From: Acidobacteriaceae bacterium
GTDB lineage: Bacteria > Acidobacteriota > Terriglobia > Terriglobales > Acidobacteriaceae
Assembly (NCBI GenBank): GCA_025355505.1
Contig: JANXZM010000101.1
Coordinates: forward strand, 1-33,205
Reading direction: 5' to 3'
DNA: 33,205 nucleotides
Shown: one piece after another, positions 24,053 through 32,884 of the stretch
Numbering within the stretch: position 1 is the first letter of the stretch
Layout: every line of letters starts with the position of its first letter
Translations under genes and position numbers: made by a program
The notes under the pieces: generated by a model
Seen by the model: the letters and a program-made list of their open reading frames with translations, nothing else
Databases searched by the model: none
Told to the model about the DNA's origin: nothing

Positions 24053-25633
24053 TCATCGCGCTGGTGTAGGAGCCAGAGACGAACCTTCACGCCCCCGGGC
24101 AGAGTCTTTCCGGTCGAGAATTTGGGCCGCGGGTTGGTCCCCTGTCCTTTCCAGCAAGACACTCAGCTGATCACTGTAGCGCACTTTCCACTTCGGATCG
24201 TGCTCGAGCACATAGGTAAGCGGTTCATTATGCGGGAACAAGACGTAGCGAATCTGGTACTTATCCAGAAGTGGCTCAGGGTTGTTGAGAGCCAGCAGAT
24301 CGAGGAAATCCTTGAGCACCCCGGTGTAGTCGAAGATATCGACGCGGCTATCGATAAAGACTTTCAGATCAGGATCTCTCCAGTTCATGTAGCCGCCCCA
24401 AAGGTAGAAATTGAGAACGGGGCCTGAAGCAGGATGAGCTTGCAGGTAGGACATAGCCTTGACCGGATATTGCTCGCCTACGGTGGCCTGCAGTTGGGAC
24501 TCCTGGGGCCAATAGTGCACGGCTCCCGCGATCATCAAGAGTATGGCGAAAGTATTGACGATGGGAGTGTCGAGTTCGGGGCGGTAGGGGGGCACGAAAT
24601 CCAGAATCTTCGCCAGCATTGGCGTCACTACAATGGCCACCAGAAACAGGAAACGAATGTAGGTCAGGCCGCTGTAGAGGGCAAATAGGACCATCGCTAC
24701 TTCCGCCAAAGTCCAACGGCGAGGACGCAGCAGGGCGCTGATTAGCAGGATGATCAGCAGACCCATGACAAACTTCCCGCGTGCGTCGTGAAAATTTACC
24801 GACACCCACTCTGCAACGTGCTCGATATTGAGCTTTTGCCGAAACGCGAGATCGAGCGGATAAAAGACAAGGCGCGCCCCAAACGGGTTCACAAATAGCA
24901 CACCCACGCTCGCACCCCAAGCCAGGAGCAGCTTTTTCCGCTGCGCTGGTGTCCAAGGTTCGCTCTCCACCATGCCCCATTTGAGCCGGACCAGTCCCGC
25001 AGCCACCACCGTCGAAAACAGAATCATGCCGATGAACCATGATCCATGAGTATTGACCCACAAACAGAATAGAGGAGGGATCAGCCACACTGGAGCGTGG
25101 CCCTTCTGGCGCAGGCGCTGCAAAAGAATCAACAACAGGACAAGAAAAGCGTAGCCAAAAAGAATCGTGCGCGGGCCGAAAGACACACTGCCGAGAAAGA
25201 CCGCATAGGAGCAAGCCACCACTGCCGCTTTATAATTGCCGCACTCCCGATAAGAGAGATACAGCACTCCCAGGAAGATCAAGCTCAGAGTGACAAATGC
25301 GACCCCATCCACTCCGCGAAGGCCCAGCACCCGCCATGCGAAATAGTAGGGGAGTTCTGCCAGCCATTCGTGATTGATCCATGGATGGCCCGGAACCGTG
25401 AAGGAATACATGTCATAACGCGGAAGACTGTGATGGTGAACAAGGTAGTCGGCATTGTGCAAGTGCCACCAGATGTCAGGATCGGCGATCTTGCCGTGCG
25501 CCAAGATAAAAACGAGGGTGAGGACGATAAAGGTGAGTACCACCAGAAAGGAAACGCTGGAGCGGTAGCGACCCCGCCAGCCCAGGCGATCTGTGGTGGA
25601 TGGTGCTTCTTCTAGGGTGCCAATCGACTGCAT
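24053..25633 (-). CDS. Polytopic glycosyltransferase-like membrane protein
   Basis: About 526 residues, first gene of the minus-strand glycosyltransferase block. An N-terminal helix is followed by KIADPDIWWHLHNADYLVHH, then PRYDMYSFTVPGHPWINHEW. This DPDxWWHL...HPW..HEWL loop recurs in a family of bacterial GT-C-like membrane proteins. About ten helices follow, then a soluble end with FIDSRVDIFDYTGVLKDFLD. ATG 25633 lacks a good ribosome-binding site; GTG 25666 has GGGGG about 9 bases upstream and may be the real start. Substrate unknown. Confidence 0.7.
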   Translation of the reverse strand: MQSIGTLEEAPSTTDRLGWRGRYRSSVSFLVVLTFIVLTLVFILAHGKIADPDIWWHLHNADYLVHHHSLPRYDMYSFTVPGHPWINHEWLAELPYYFAWRVLGLRGVDGVAFVTLSLIFLGVLYLSYRECGNYKAAVVACSYAVFLGSVSFGPRTILFGYAFLVLLLILLQRLRQKGHAPVWLIPPLFCLWVNTHGSWFIGMILFSTVVAAGLVRLKWGMVESEPWTPAQRKKLLLAWGASVGVLFVNPFGARLVFYPLDLAFRQKLNIEHVAEWVSVNFHDARGKFVMGLLIILLISALLRPRRWTLAEVAMVLFALYSGLTYIRFLFLVAIVVTPMLAKILDFVPPYRPELDTPIVNTFAILLMIAGAVHYWPQESQLQATVGEQYPVKAMSYLQAHPASGPVLNFYLWGGYMNWRDPDLKVFIDSRVDIFDYTGVLKDFLDLLALNNPEPLLDKYQIRYVLFPHNEPLTYVLEHDPKWKVRYSDQLSVLLERTGDQPAAQILDRKDSARGREGSSLAPTPAR

Positions 25634-25666
25634 GGAAGGCTTTTCAACACCGTCTTCTGTGTGCAC

Positions 25667-26126
25667 AGACACAATCCCCCAAGGATACTTTAAGCAATTC
25701 CGGTGCCAAGATTGCCGGTTTTGGGGCGAAACCATCGTGCCGCCTGCAAATTAGGTTGCGCGACTGGTATGTGATATCGTCCCTTGGCAGGTAATATCGG
25801 TGCGGTGAGGTCGCCGTGCCCCACTGTCGTGCCACCACCCTTCACGGAGGTGCCATGTACAAAAGAGTAGCCGTAAAGCGACACTTTAGAGGTGTTGCTG
25901 TATCCGATTGTATAGCGCGGACCGTTACATATAAGTTCAATAGCGATCCCAGACTTTAAAATACCGGGTAGTTTCAGGCGGCACCGACGTTTTCCAACGA
26001 TCGAACCTGCCCGTTGACCAACTCCTCCCTTTTTACCGCGGTTGCTGTCAGTATTGCACATGCCCAGGGTTCCCCACCGGTGGGTCGCTCGCCGTTTACA
26101 AGTTGAAATCAGAAAGGGCGAACTTC
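25667..26126. other. Divergent intergenic region between glycosyltransferase block and tadE operon
   Basis: About 460 bases between the leftward glycosyltransferase block and the rightward regulator gene, expected to hold both promoters. A minus-strand frame crosses it but overlaps the regulator start and shows no motif. I could not identify convincing -35/-10 pairs. TGGCACG (25835-25829, minus) matches a -24 element, but its -12 partner is wrong. Confidence 0.4.
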
Positions 26127-27596
26127 TTGTCAAATAGCAGCTTTGAGCAAAGAAACGTACTTCTCATCGATGCCGATGAGGCTTTTGGCCAAGTGCTTCA
26201 ACCGCTTCTCGGGCATGGCTATCTGCTGCTGCAGGAGTCATCAGCGACCGCAGCCACCGTGGCATTCGACTCTGAAACCCTCGATGTGGTCCTGTTCAAT
26301 CTCGACACACCGGATCACCAGGAAAATTTCCGCCTGCTGCTGCAAGCCGCAACCAACAGAGACTTGCCTCTGCCGGTGATTGCTTACAGTTGGGAGGCCG
26401 GCGGGCAGAAGGTCCTTGACGCGTTTAAGGAAGGCGCGTTCGACACCCTCAGCCAGCCTCTGGACGTACAGCAACTGCGATTTGCACTGGGCCGGGCATG
26501 CCGCCGGGTGGATCTGGCCCGCGAACTGGTTGAAGCGCGGAGACTTCTTGGCGCGGGCCGGGTGGAAGGCCTGCTGGGAAACAGCAAGGCGATGGAGCGC
26601 GTCAGTGAAGTGACTCGGAAAGTCGCCGAAGTGTCCACAACGGTTCTGCTTACCGGTGGGAGTGGCACGGGAAAGGGCGTGGTCGCCCAAGCCATCCATC
26701 GCCTGAGCACGAGGTCGGCCAAGCCATTCGTCGCCTTCTCGGTCTGCAGTTTCCCTGATACTTTGATCGAAGATGAGCTGTTCGGGCACGAAAAGGGCGC
26801 TTTTACTGGGGCTGGGCAAGCGCGCCGCGGACGATTCGAGGAAGCTAACGGGGGAACCATTTTTATCGACGAAATTGGCGATTTGGCGCTTCCCTTGCAA
26901 GCCAAGCTGTTGCGTGCGTTGCAGGAGCGCACCGTGGAACGCCTGGGGTCGAATGTTCCGCGGCCGTTAGATGTTCGCGTGATCTGTGCCACCAACCGAA
27001 ATCTGGAAAAGATGGTGGAAGACGGCGGGTTTCGCCAGGATCTCTATTTCCGTATCTCGGTGGTGAAGATCCAGATTCCCTCTTTGAGCGAGCGGAAGGA
27101 AGATATCCCTCTGTTGGCGGAGTACTTCTTGCGCACCTTCGCCAAGACTCATGGCAAAGCTGCGCGCAGGCTCACTCCCGGATTCATGAGTGCGCTCTCG
27201 CGGCATTCCTGGCCTGGAAATGTTCGCGAGCTGCAGAACGTGATTGAACGCAGCGTGGTGTTGGCCAACGGAAATGAATTTCTGGGAGTCGGCGATTTGC
27301 CAGAGGAAATGCGGGAATTGACGATTGCCAACGACGATATGCGGGTAGGTTCGTTTCGCGACGCGGTTCAGGGGTTCAAGAAAGAGTTGGTGCGTTCGGC
27401 TTTGCGCATGCATTCGGGAAACCGGTTAAGGGCAGCCATCGAGCTGGGCATCAGCCGGTGTTATCTCCATCGCCTGCTGAATCAGTTCAACCTGGCCGAT
27501 GAAGAATCGGCGCAGGAAGAGCTTGCGGTATCATCGATCGACGAATTTCACGAGCCGCAGGCTCAGCGCAAACGCTTGACAACCAGGATCGCCTAG
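26127..27596 (+). CDS. Sigma-54 activator with degenerate receiver (NtrC-like)
   Basis: About 489 residues: receiver (5-125), AAA+ (150-385), Fis-type helix-turn-helix (about 425-465, LRAAIELGISRCYLHRLL). In the receiver the phosphoacceptor Asp is Asn58 (VVLFNLDTP) and the conserved Lys is Gln110 (TLSQPLD), so phosphorylation is unlikely. The AAA+ part keeps GAFTGA (224-229), the sigma-54 contact, and Walker B DE (FIDEIGD). Walker A reads GGSGTGKG instead of GESGTGKE but keeps its Lys. I take TTG 26127, which has AAAGGG 8 bases before; TTG 26103 has none. It leads the minor-pilin operon. Confidence 0.88.
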   Translation: MSNSSFEQRNVLLIDADEAFGQVLQPLLGHGYLLLQESSATAATVAFDSETLDVVLFNLDTPDHQENFRLLLQAATNRDLPLPVIAYSWEAGGQKVLDAFKEGAFDTLSQPLDVQQLRFALGRACRRVDLARELVEARRLLGAGRVEGLLGNSKAMERVSEVTRKVAEVSTTVLLTGGSGTGKGVVAQAIHRLSTRSAKPFVAFSVCSFPDTLIEDELFGHEKGAFTGAGQARRGRFEEANGGTIFIDEIGDLALPLQAKLLRALQERTVERLGSNVPRPLDVRVICATNRNLEKMVEDGGFRQDLYFRISVVKIQIPSLSERKEDIPLLAEYFLRTFAKTHGKAARRLTPGFMSALSRHSWPGNVRELQNVIERSVVLANGNEFLGVGDLPEEMRELTIANDDMRVGSFRDAVQGFKKELVRSALRMHSGNRLRAAIELGISRCYLHRLLNQFNLADEESAQEELAVSSIDEFHEPQAQRKRLTTRIA

Positions 27597-27607
27597 CGGC
27601 GGTGGCT

Positions 27608-28231
27608 ATGAAAATGAAGATACTGAAACTGGTGCGCGACAATTCGGGGCAGGCTCTGTTGGAGACGGTGCTTCTGATGCCGTTGCTACTGCTGATCGTT
27701 CTTAATGCGGTGAACTTCGGATATTTTTTCCTGATGGCGCTGAATATCACCTCTGCGTCACGCAGCAGCGGACTCTATTCGATCATGGGAGGGGCGACGC
27801 CATCTGCCATCGCCTTGCCCAAGGGGTTTCCCACGGCGACCACCACAACTGTCAGTTATCTGGCGTTACAGGACCTGACCGGCGCGGTTTTTTCTCCTTC
27901 CACCATGGCAGGAGTTCAGGTTTGCTCGTCGTCCATTCCACCTTCACCTGGAATTCTCAATGTCGGAACCTTGAACATGCAGACCCGCTGCCAGCGCGAC
28001 CCCGGTTCAATCGGCAGTTTTCCACCTGCGGAGCCGGATCCGGAACTGAACGCGGGCAATACGGCTCCGGCGTTTCTTTTGAACCGCGTAGATGTGGCCT
28101 ACCAGTTCTCTCCGCCGATCCCCACATTGCCGTTCAATGTTCTCGCTTTGGCAGCCCTGAACTGCGTTTCTCCCGGTGGAATCGTGACTTGCACGTTTTA
28201 CCGTCACGTCGTGATGAGGGAGATGCAATAG
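27608..28231 (+). CDS. tadE: TadE-like pseudopilin
   Basis: About 207 residues. The leader MKMKILKLVRDNSG is followed by QALLETVLLMPLLLLIVLNA: Gly before, Glu at +5, and a hydrophobic helix, the pseudopilin pattern cut by prepilin peptidase. The rest is an extracytoplasmic domain with a Cys in VCSSS and another in MQTRCQRD, possibly disulfide bonded. It starts 11 bases after the regulator; ATG 27608 or 27614 (GGTGG 8 bases before the latter) or GTG 27602 are possible. It is the first of two TadE-like genes. Confidence 0.83.
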   Translation: MKMKILKLVRDNSGQALLETVLLMPLLLLIVLNAVNFGYFFLMALNITSASRSSGLYSIMGGATPSAIALPKGFPTATTTTVSYLALQDLTGAVFSPSTMAGVQVCSSSIPPSPGILNVGTLNMQTRCQRDPGSIGSFPPAEPDPELNAGNTAPAFLLNRVDVAYQFSPPIPTLPFNVLALAALNCVSPGGIVTCTFYRHVVMREMQ

Positions 28232-28235
28232 AGCC

Positions 28236-28748
28236 ATGAGCCAATCGTCTTTTCACGCCGGCAGCATTTTCAAAATCAGACTTCGTTCCGATCGCGGGCA
28301 GGCCACAATCGAGTTCGCCCTGGTGATCATCCTGCTGATGGTCATGGTGCTGTCGATCCTGGAGATCGTCTTGCTGATGAACACCTACAACGTGCTCGCG
28401 GATTCGGCAAAAGAGGGCGTGCGCTACGCTATCGTTCACGGCGCAAATAATACCTTTAAGGTTGGACCCACTTGCCCCTGCGCCAAACTTGATGGTCCTC
28501 CCGCGCCGCCAGGAATAGCTGCCGAGGACCCCTCGAACACTTACGGCGTGGTCAAGACCTACGCTCAGTACTCTCTGCACGATGTCAGCGGCATGACGGT
28601 GACCGTGAGTTACCCGGATGTGGCGCCAGCCAACCAGCCTCCGAACCGCGTGCAGGTCGTGGTGAGTTATCCCTATCAGGCGTTCTTTGGCATGGGCTGG
28701 CCGACGGTGACGGTCAATGCGGCTGCCGAGGGAAGGATTATGAATTGA
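28236..28748 (+). CDS. tadE: TadE-like pseudopilin (second)
   Basis: 170 residues. RLRSDRG is followed by QATIEFALVIILLMVMVLSI: Glu at +5, Phe at +6 and a long hydrophobic helix, the TadE/TadF type of minor pilin. Then LADSAKEGVRYAIVHGAN, a conserved TadE stretch, and a compact C-terminal beta-rich part ending VTVNAAAEGRIMN. A Cys pair (TCPCAK) may form a disulfide. It starts 4 bases after the previous gene, so it is cotranscribed. Confidence 0.88.
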   Translation: MSQSSFHAGSIFKIRLRSDRGQATIEFALVIILLMVMVLSILEIVLLMNTYNVLADSAKEGVRYAIVHGANNTFKVGPTCPCAKLDGPPAPPGIAAEDPSNTYGVVKTYAQYSLHDVSGMTVTVSYPDVAPANQPPNRVQVVVSYPYQAFFGMGWPTVTVNAAAEGRIMN

Positions 28749-28785
28749 GTGCCAGTACCGTCACCGCGTGACGCGTCATACGGTG

Positions 28786-28858
28786 GAGGGACGGGCGTCT
28801 CGCCCGTCCAGCCCGGCGGGGACGCCCGGCTTTCCACCAGCAAGCATGGATCGACAGC
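28786..28858. repeat. GC-rich dyad element between tadE and tadG
   Basis: GACGGGCG (28790-28797) faces CGCCCGTC (28801-28808) around TCT, followed by GCCCGGC repeated twice and TTTCCACC, which pairs with GGTGGA at the left. The stretch looks like a dispersed intergenic element: its composition is unlike the neighbours and it extends the tadG frame spuriously upstream. It could form a hairpin in the tad mRNA. Confidence 0.5.
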
Positions 28859-28914
28859 AGAACAATTATGCGGTCGCGGCACCAGGAGAGCCATTTGACA
28901 AGGAGGTATCCGCG

Positions 28915-30624
28915 ATGAAGACGAATTGTTGGAATCGGAAGCACAGAAGCCATCGGGCCGGCGAAGCCGGTCAGGCTACTTTGTTTATCTTGCTGGCCCT
29001 GGGAATGTTTCTTGTGGGCGCTCTTTGTTTTGCCTTTGACCTGTCCAACATGTGGTTCCACCGCCAGGCCGCGCAAACTGCCGCCGATGCGGCCTGCGCC
29101 GCAGGCGCCATGGACATTCTGGTGGATGCACAAGGCGGTGGGACCGGCAATCAGGGTTTCATCCTGGGTACAAATTTCAGTTGCACAACCGTCTCGACCG
29201 GCAGCGTTTGCAAGTACGCGGCCAAGAACGGATACGACAGCAACAACGCTGCGCCCGGCAACCTGGTCAGTGTGAGCTTTCCTACTACCGCGGCTAATGG
29301 CGCGCCTCCCGGTGTGCCGATTCCGCCCGCCGCGCTTGCGGGCGCATTTCCTTTCATCCGTGTCGACGTCGTCGATCATGTCCAGACCTTCTTTCTCGGC
29401 CTGCTGAGCGGCAGCATCAGCAAAGACGTGCGGGCCTTCTCGACCTGCGGCGTGGCCCTGGTCAAGTCTCCCATACCCATTGTGATCCTCAATCCCAAGG
29501 TTTCTGGTGCCCTTGGCGGCAACGGAACCCCCACGATCAGAATCCTGGGCGGCGCGGCCCAGAGCATCGAGGTGAATTCGGACAGCTCAACCGCGGTCAG
29601 CTGGCCAGGTAAGTTAGACCTCAGCAGAGGTGGTCCGAACTTCACAGGCAGTGACCTAGGCACCTACGGTGGGCCGTCGACTCCTACGGGAACGTTCCTC
29701 CCGGGTACGACCGGCGCCTGGAGGTATCCCTCGTCTCCTATCAGCGATCCGTTCGCGCAGGTTCCAGCCCCCGCTGTCCCGCCTATTCCGTTGGTCCCGA
29801 TACCGGGTTTGACGGCTGCCAACAGTTCTGGTTGCGCTACATCTGCGAGCATCCAGGCCGGGACTTGCAAGGTCACCTATCTGACCCATGGTTGTCCCGA
29901 TCCAAGTGCAATCATTCCAAGTAACGGATGCCAGCTTTTCACGGAGGGCTATTACCCCAGCGGCATCACGGTAAAAAATGACGTTGGTATCTTTGACCCA
30001 GGCCTCTACTACCTTAACGGAGGCTTGGGTCTGCTGGCGAATTCTTTGGTGCGCCCTGGGACGGGGACGGGAAGCGGAAGCCAGGGAACGATCTTCTATT
30101 TAACGGGAAGCACTCAGACGTGCAGCGGACAGACCGGTTTAGTCTGCGTGGGCGCAAACTCAGGGAAGGCTGGGATTGATCCCTATACAACGTCGGGCGT
30201 GCAGTGTGCCGGTGGGCCGGCACCCGATTCCAGGCTCTCTCTTCCCGCTACCTTGAGTGGCAACGTGCTGCTTGCCCCATGCACTGGAACCTACGGCGAC
30301 CCGCTGGGCCAGTACCGTGGAATCCTGTTTTTTGCCGACCGATCCAGCGCCAATGGAGGGGGCTGGGGAGGAGGAGGCGGCTTCTTGCTGGCGGGCTCAA
30401 TGTACTTCCATCAGTGCAATGCTGCTGGGACGGGCACCGGCTGTGGAGCGCCTCCCACGGACTACAACCAGACCTTTCAACTCCAGGGCAGTTCCGGCTC
30501 GGCCAGCTATGTGTTGGGAGAAATCGTTGCCGATCAAATGGGTGGAGGAGGCACACCCGACGTCAACATGGCACTCAACCCCAATGCAGCCTACAACATC
30601 TTAAAGGCGTCAATTTTTCAATGA
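28915..30624 (+). CDS. TadG-like pilus protein
   Basis: About 569 residues. I start at ATG 28915, which has a perfect AAGGAGG 8 bases upstream; the frame is open to 28768 through a repeat and that part is ignored. GEAGQATLFILLALGMFLVG gives a TadG-type anchor: helix 30-50, without the Glu+5 of true pseudopilins, so it may stay uncleaved. FDLSNMWFHRQAAQTAADAA and CAAGAMDILVDAQ are the conserved TadG start. A long Gly/Pro/Ser-rich external domain with several Cys pairs follows. Tad pilus partners are the two genes before. Confidence 0.83.
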   Translation: MKTNCWNRKHRSHRAGEAGQATLFILLALGMFLVGALCFAFDLSNMWFHRQAAQTAADAACAAGAMDILVDAQGGGTGNQGFILGTNFSCTTVSTGSVCKYAAKNGYDSNNAAPGNLVSVSFPTTAANGAPPGVPIPPAALAGAFPFIRVDVVDHVQTFFLGLLSGSISKDVRAFSTCGVALVKSPIPIVILNPKVSGALGGNGTPTIRILGGAAQSIEVNSDSSTAVSWPGKLDLSRGGPNFTGSDLGTYGGPSTPTGTFLPGTTGAWRYPSSPISDPFAQVPAPAVPPIPLVPIPGLTAANSSGCATSASIQAGTCKVTYLTHGCPDPSAIIPSNGCQLFTEGYYPSGITVKNDVGIFDPGLYYLNGGLGLLANSLVRPGTGTGSGSQGTIFYLTGSTQTCSGQTGLVCVGANSGKAGIDPYTTSGVQCAGGPAPDSRLSLPATLSGNVLLAPCTGTYGDPLGQYRGILFFADRSSANGGGWGGGGGFLLAGSMYFHQCNAAGTGTGCGAPPTDYNQTFQLQGSSGSASYVLGEIVADQMGGGGTPDVNMALNPNAAYNILKASIFQ

Positions 30625-30650
30625 GCGCTGGGATGGCTAATTCGGGCTTC

Positions 30651-30680
30651 GGGAGGGGAGTGATCGGGAGGGGAGCGATC
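30651..30680. repeat. Two tandem 15-bp repeats before the TonB-like gene
   Basis: GGGAGGGGAGTGATC (30651-30665) is followed by GGGAGGGGAGCGATC (30666-30680), one base different. The second unit ends 5 bases before ATG 30686 and contains the purine-rich ribosome-binding sequence, so the duplication doubled it. Confidence 0.6.
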
Positions 30681-30685
30681 GAAAG

Positions 30686-32431
30686 ATGAGCCCTGCTGTG
30701 CTAGAGGCTTCGCCGCCGAAGCCCTTGCCGATACGTGAGGATCAACGCGCCCCTGCGCCGCTCTCTTTCCGCGAAGTGGGATATGGTTACCGGCCGGGGC
30801 GGAGCTTTGGATTTTCGGTCATCCTTCATCAGCTTGCCTTGCTCTTGGTCGTGGTTTTTTCCAGTCGTTATGCATTCGTACGCTCGGTAGAGACCGCGCC
30901 ACCTCGGGTCGACGTGTTGCCTGTGGACAACGTGCTCTACCTGCCGACGCTGGGCGGTGGAAGCGAAGGCGCGGGCAAACGCGGCGGTGGAGCGGGTAGC
31001 GCGGAAAAAATCTCCTCCGGATTGCGCGCCCGGGGCCGGAGAGGTTTCGCCTATCCTGGACCGCAGCCGATGGTTTCCGATCCTCCGCGCGCCACGCTTG
31101 GCATTCAGACCATTCTTCAACCTTCGCTCAACAATCTTCCGCTGGTGCGGCGATACATTCCGCTGCCAAACATCGCGCAGCCGCCGGCTGTGGCGGCCGC
31201 AGGTCCACCGAAGCCGGTGCTAAAAGTGCAGCCCGGCAGACTGGCGCTTCGTCCTGCCGCGGATACGCCGATTCCGGCGCCGAAACTCACGTTGCCGGCC
31301 GCTGCCGCCAGCCAGGTTCCCGCGCTCACCGCAGCGGAGCCCGTCATGCCTCAGCCGCTTCCGGCCAAGCCCGAGGTGCCTCGTGCGGCGGAAATTTCCG
31401 ATATGCCGGTGGATCGAAGCGGTCAACCAGGTCTGCTGGTGCTCAATGCGGTTCCTCCACCGCCCGATGTCCCGACAAAAATTCCTCTGGCAGAAGTTCG
31501 TACCTTGTTCGCGGTTGCTCCGGGAGAGACGACGGTGATTGCCGATCCTGGCACCGGAGCCAAGGGCGGTGGACTTCCTTCCATGGCCACAGGCAGCGGC
31601 ACTCCGGCGGACGTTGCCAGCGGCGATGCGCTCGCGGAAACGGCCGCTGGTGGTGGCAGCAGCAGCAAGAACTCGGCCAGCTCGGGCAGCGGCAACGGTG
31701 GACGATACGGCAGCGTCCAAGGAAGCGGCTTGAATCCGGCGGGTGAAGCCGCCGCGACGGGCCGTGGGACCGTGGCTGGAGCCGCCGGCACGGGATCGGG
31801 AGCTACAACTACTCTGGGAAGCGGTAAGGGGGCGGGAAGCGCTCCGGGGGGAGGCGGATTTCCCGGCATCACGATTCGTGGGGGCGGCTACGGAAACGGC
31901 GCCGCCGGAAGCTTGCACGCCAGTCTCACCCCACGTCGCCAAACTTCTTATGGAATGACCGTTACCTCAACCGCGAGCAGCGGCGGCGGACTTCCGGACT
32001 TCGGCGTCTTTCAGAATGAGAAGGTGTACACCGTTTATCTCGACATGCGTGCCAACGACGAAGACCTCACTCCTGCCTGGACCTTACAGTATGCGGTGTT
32101 GCAACCGCCAGCCGGCGGCGGCGTGAGCGGCGGCACTTCCGACCGCATTCGGGGAACACCTACGCCACCGTACGCGATGCTCAAGGAGATACCGGTGCTT
32201 ACTGCCGAGCTTGCACCGAAGTGCGCACACCAGTTGATCGTTGCATCGGCGATCCTGAACGTCACTGGGAAACTGGAGCAGGTATCGGTGAAGCGTACCC
32301 CTGACAGCCGGCTAATTGCTCCTCTGATCGAAGCGCTGAACAACTGGAGGTTTCAGCCGGCAGAAATCGACGGGAAACCGGTGGCTCTCAAGATCCTGCT
32401 GGGCTTTCGCTTCGCGCCCTTGGCGCGGTAA
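30686..32431 (+). CDS. TonB-like protein with long Pro/Gly-rich linker
   Basis: 581 residues. The N-terminal cytoplasmic part (1-40) is followed by one membrane helix (SFGFSVILHQLALLLVVVFS), then about 400 residues rich in Pro, Ala and Gly/Ser, and a C-terminal TonB-like domain: LIVASAILNVTGKLEQVSVK and PLIEALNNWRFQPAEIDGKP. That is the TonB C-terminal layout, for coupling to an outer-membrane partner. No ExbB/ExbD is nearby. It lies 61 bases after tadG, so it may act in the Tad system (inference). Confidence 0.78.
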   Translation: MSPAVLEASPPKPLPIREDQRAPAPLSFREVGYGYRPGRSFGFSVILHQLALLLVVVFSSRYAFVRSVETAPPRVDVLPVDNVLYLPTLGGGSEGAGKRGGGAGSAEKISSGLRARGRRGFAYPGPQPMVSDPPRATLGIQTILQPSLNNLPLVRRYIPLPNIAQPPAVAAAGPPKPVLKVQPGRLALRPAADTPIPAPKLTLPAAAASQVPALTAAEPVMPQPLPAKPEVPRAAEISDMPVDRSGQPGLLVLNAVPPPPDVPTKIPLAEVRTLFAVAPGETTVIADPGTGAKGGGLPSMATGSGTPADVASGDALAETAAGGGSSSKNSASSGSGNGGRYGSVQGSGLNPAGEAAATGRGTVAGAAGTGSGATTTLGSGKGAGSAPGGGGFPGITIRGGGYGNGAAGSLHASLTPRRQTSYGMTVTSTASSGGGLPDFGVFQNEKVYTVYLDMRANDEDLTPAWTLQYAVLQPPAGGGVSGGTSDRIRGTPTPPYAMLKEIPVLTAELAPKCAHQLIVASAILNVTGKLEQVSVKRTPDSRLIAPLIEALNNWRFQPAEIDGKPVALKILLGFRFAPLAR

Positions 32432-32539
32432 CCAGAAAACTAGCTGGTGGCAACGAATCCGGAAAATCCCTGCGATTGTTCGTCCGGAAATGATGTCCGA
32501 TGTTCGCTGTTCGCCAGTTCATCTGTAAACTGACAAACT

Positions 32540-32884
32540 ATGGCAGCAATCTCATCAGAGCCCTCGGCTGACGAAATGGCGACTCCGCGCAGCGCCGGAA
32601 TCGCCAAAATCCTGCGCTCCCGATGGACCTTCCTCGGACTTCAAATTCTCGATCTGCTGACTACACTGGCTGCATTCCACGCCGGAGCCCTCGAGGTCAA
32701 TCCCCTGGTCGCACAGCTGACTTTATCTTTCGGAAGGTTTCACGGCGTGCTTATCAGCAAGCTGATCGCGGTTGCAATTGCGATGGGAGTAAGAAGGCTG
32801 GTCTGGGTGATCAATATCTTCTATACCGGAGTCGTCTGCTGGAACATCATCGTAATTGTCTTATTAGTACTAAAGCTGAAATGA
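32540..32884 (+). CDS. Small DUF5658-like membrane protein
   Basis: 114 residues with three predicted helices: FLGLQILDLLTTLAAFHAGA, GVLISKLIAVAIAMGVR and VINIFYTGVVCWNIIVIVLL. The D-LTT...EVNPLVA pattern in the first loop is that of DUF5658-type proteins of unknown role. ATG 32540 or 32576 (MATPRSAG) are both possible; neither has a strong ribosome-binding site. It is 108 bases after the TonB-like gene on the same strand and probably a separate unit. Confidence 0.65.
   Translation: MAAISSEPSADEMATPRSAGIAKILRSRWTFLGLQILDLLTTLAAFHAGALEVNPLVAQLTLSFGRFHGVLISKLIAVAIAMGVRRLVWVINIFYTGVVCWNIIVIVLLVLKLK

Noticed and set aside
25820-25835. TGGCACG, an exact -24 element upstream of the glycosyltransferase block (minus strand)
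   Set aside because: At the required spacing the -12 dinucleotide is GG rather than GC, so it does not qualify as a sigma-54 promoter.
25690-26133. 147-codon minus-strand frame across the divergent promoter region
   Set aside because: It overlaps the regulator start and the glycosyltransferase start, has no motif or ribosome-binding site, and reads like a chance frame.
28768-28914. Longer N-terminus for the TadG-like protein
   Set aside because: It would translate a repeat element; AAGGAGG before ATG 28915 decides the start.
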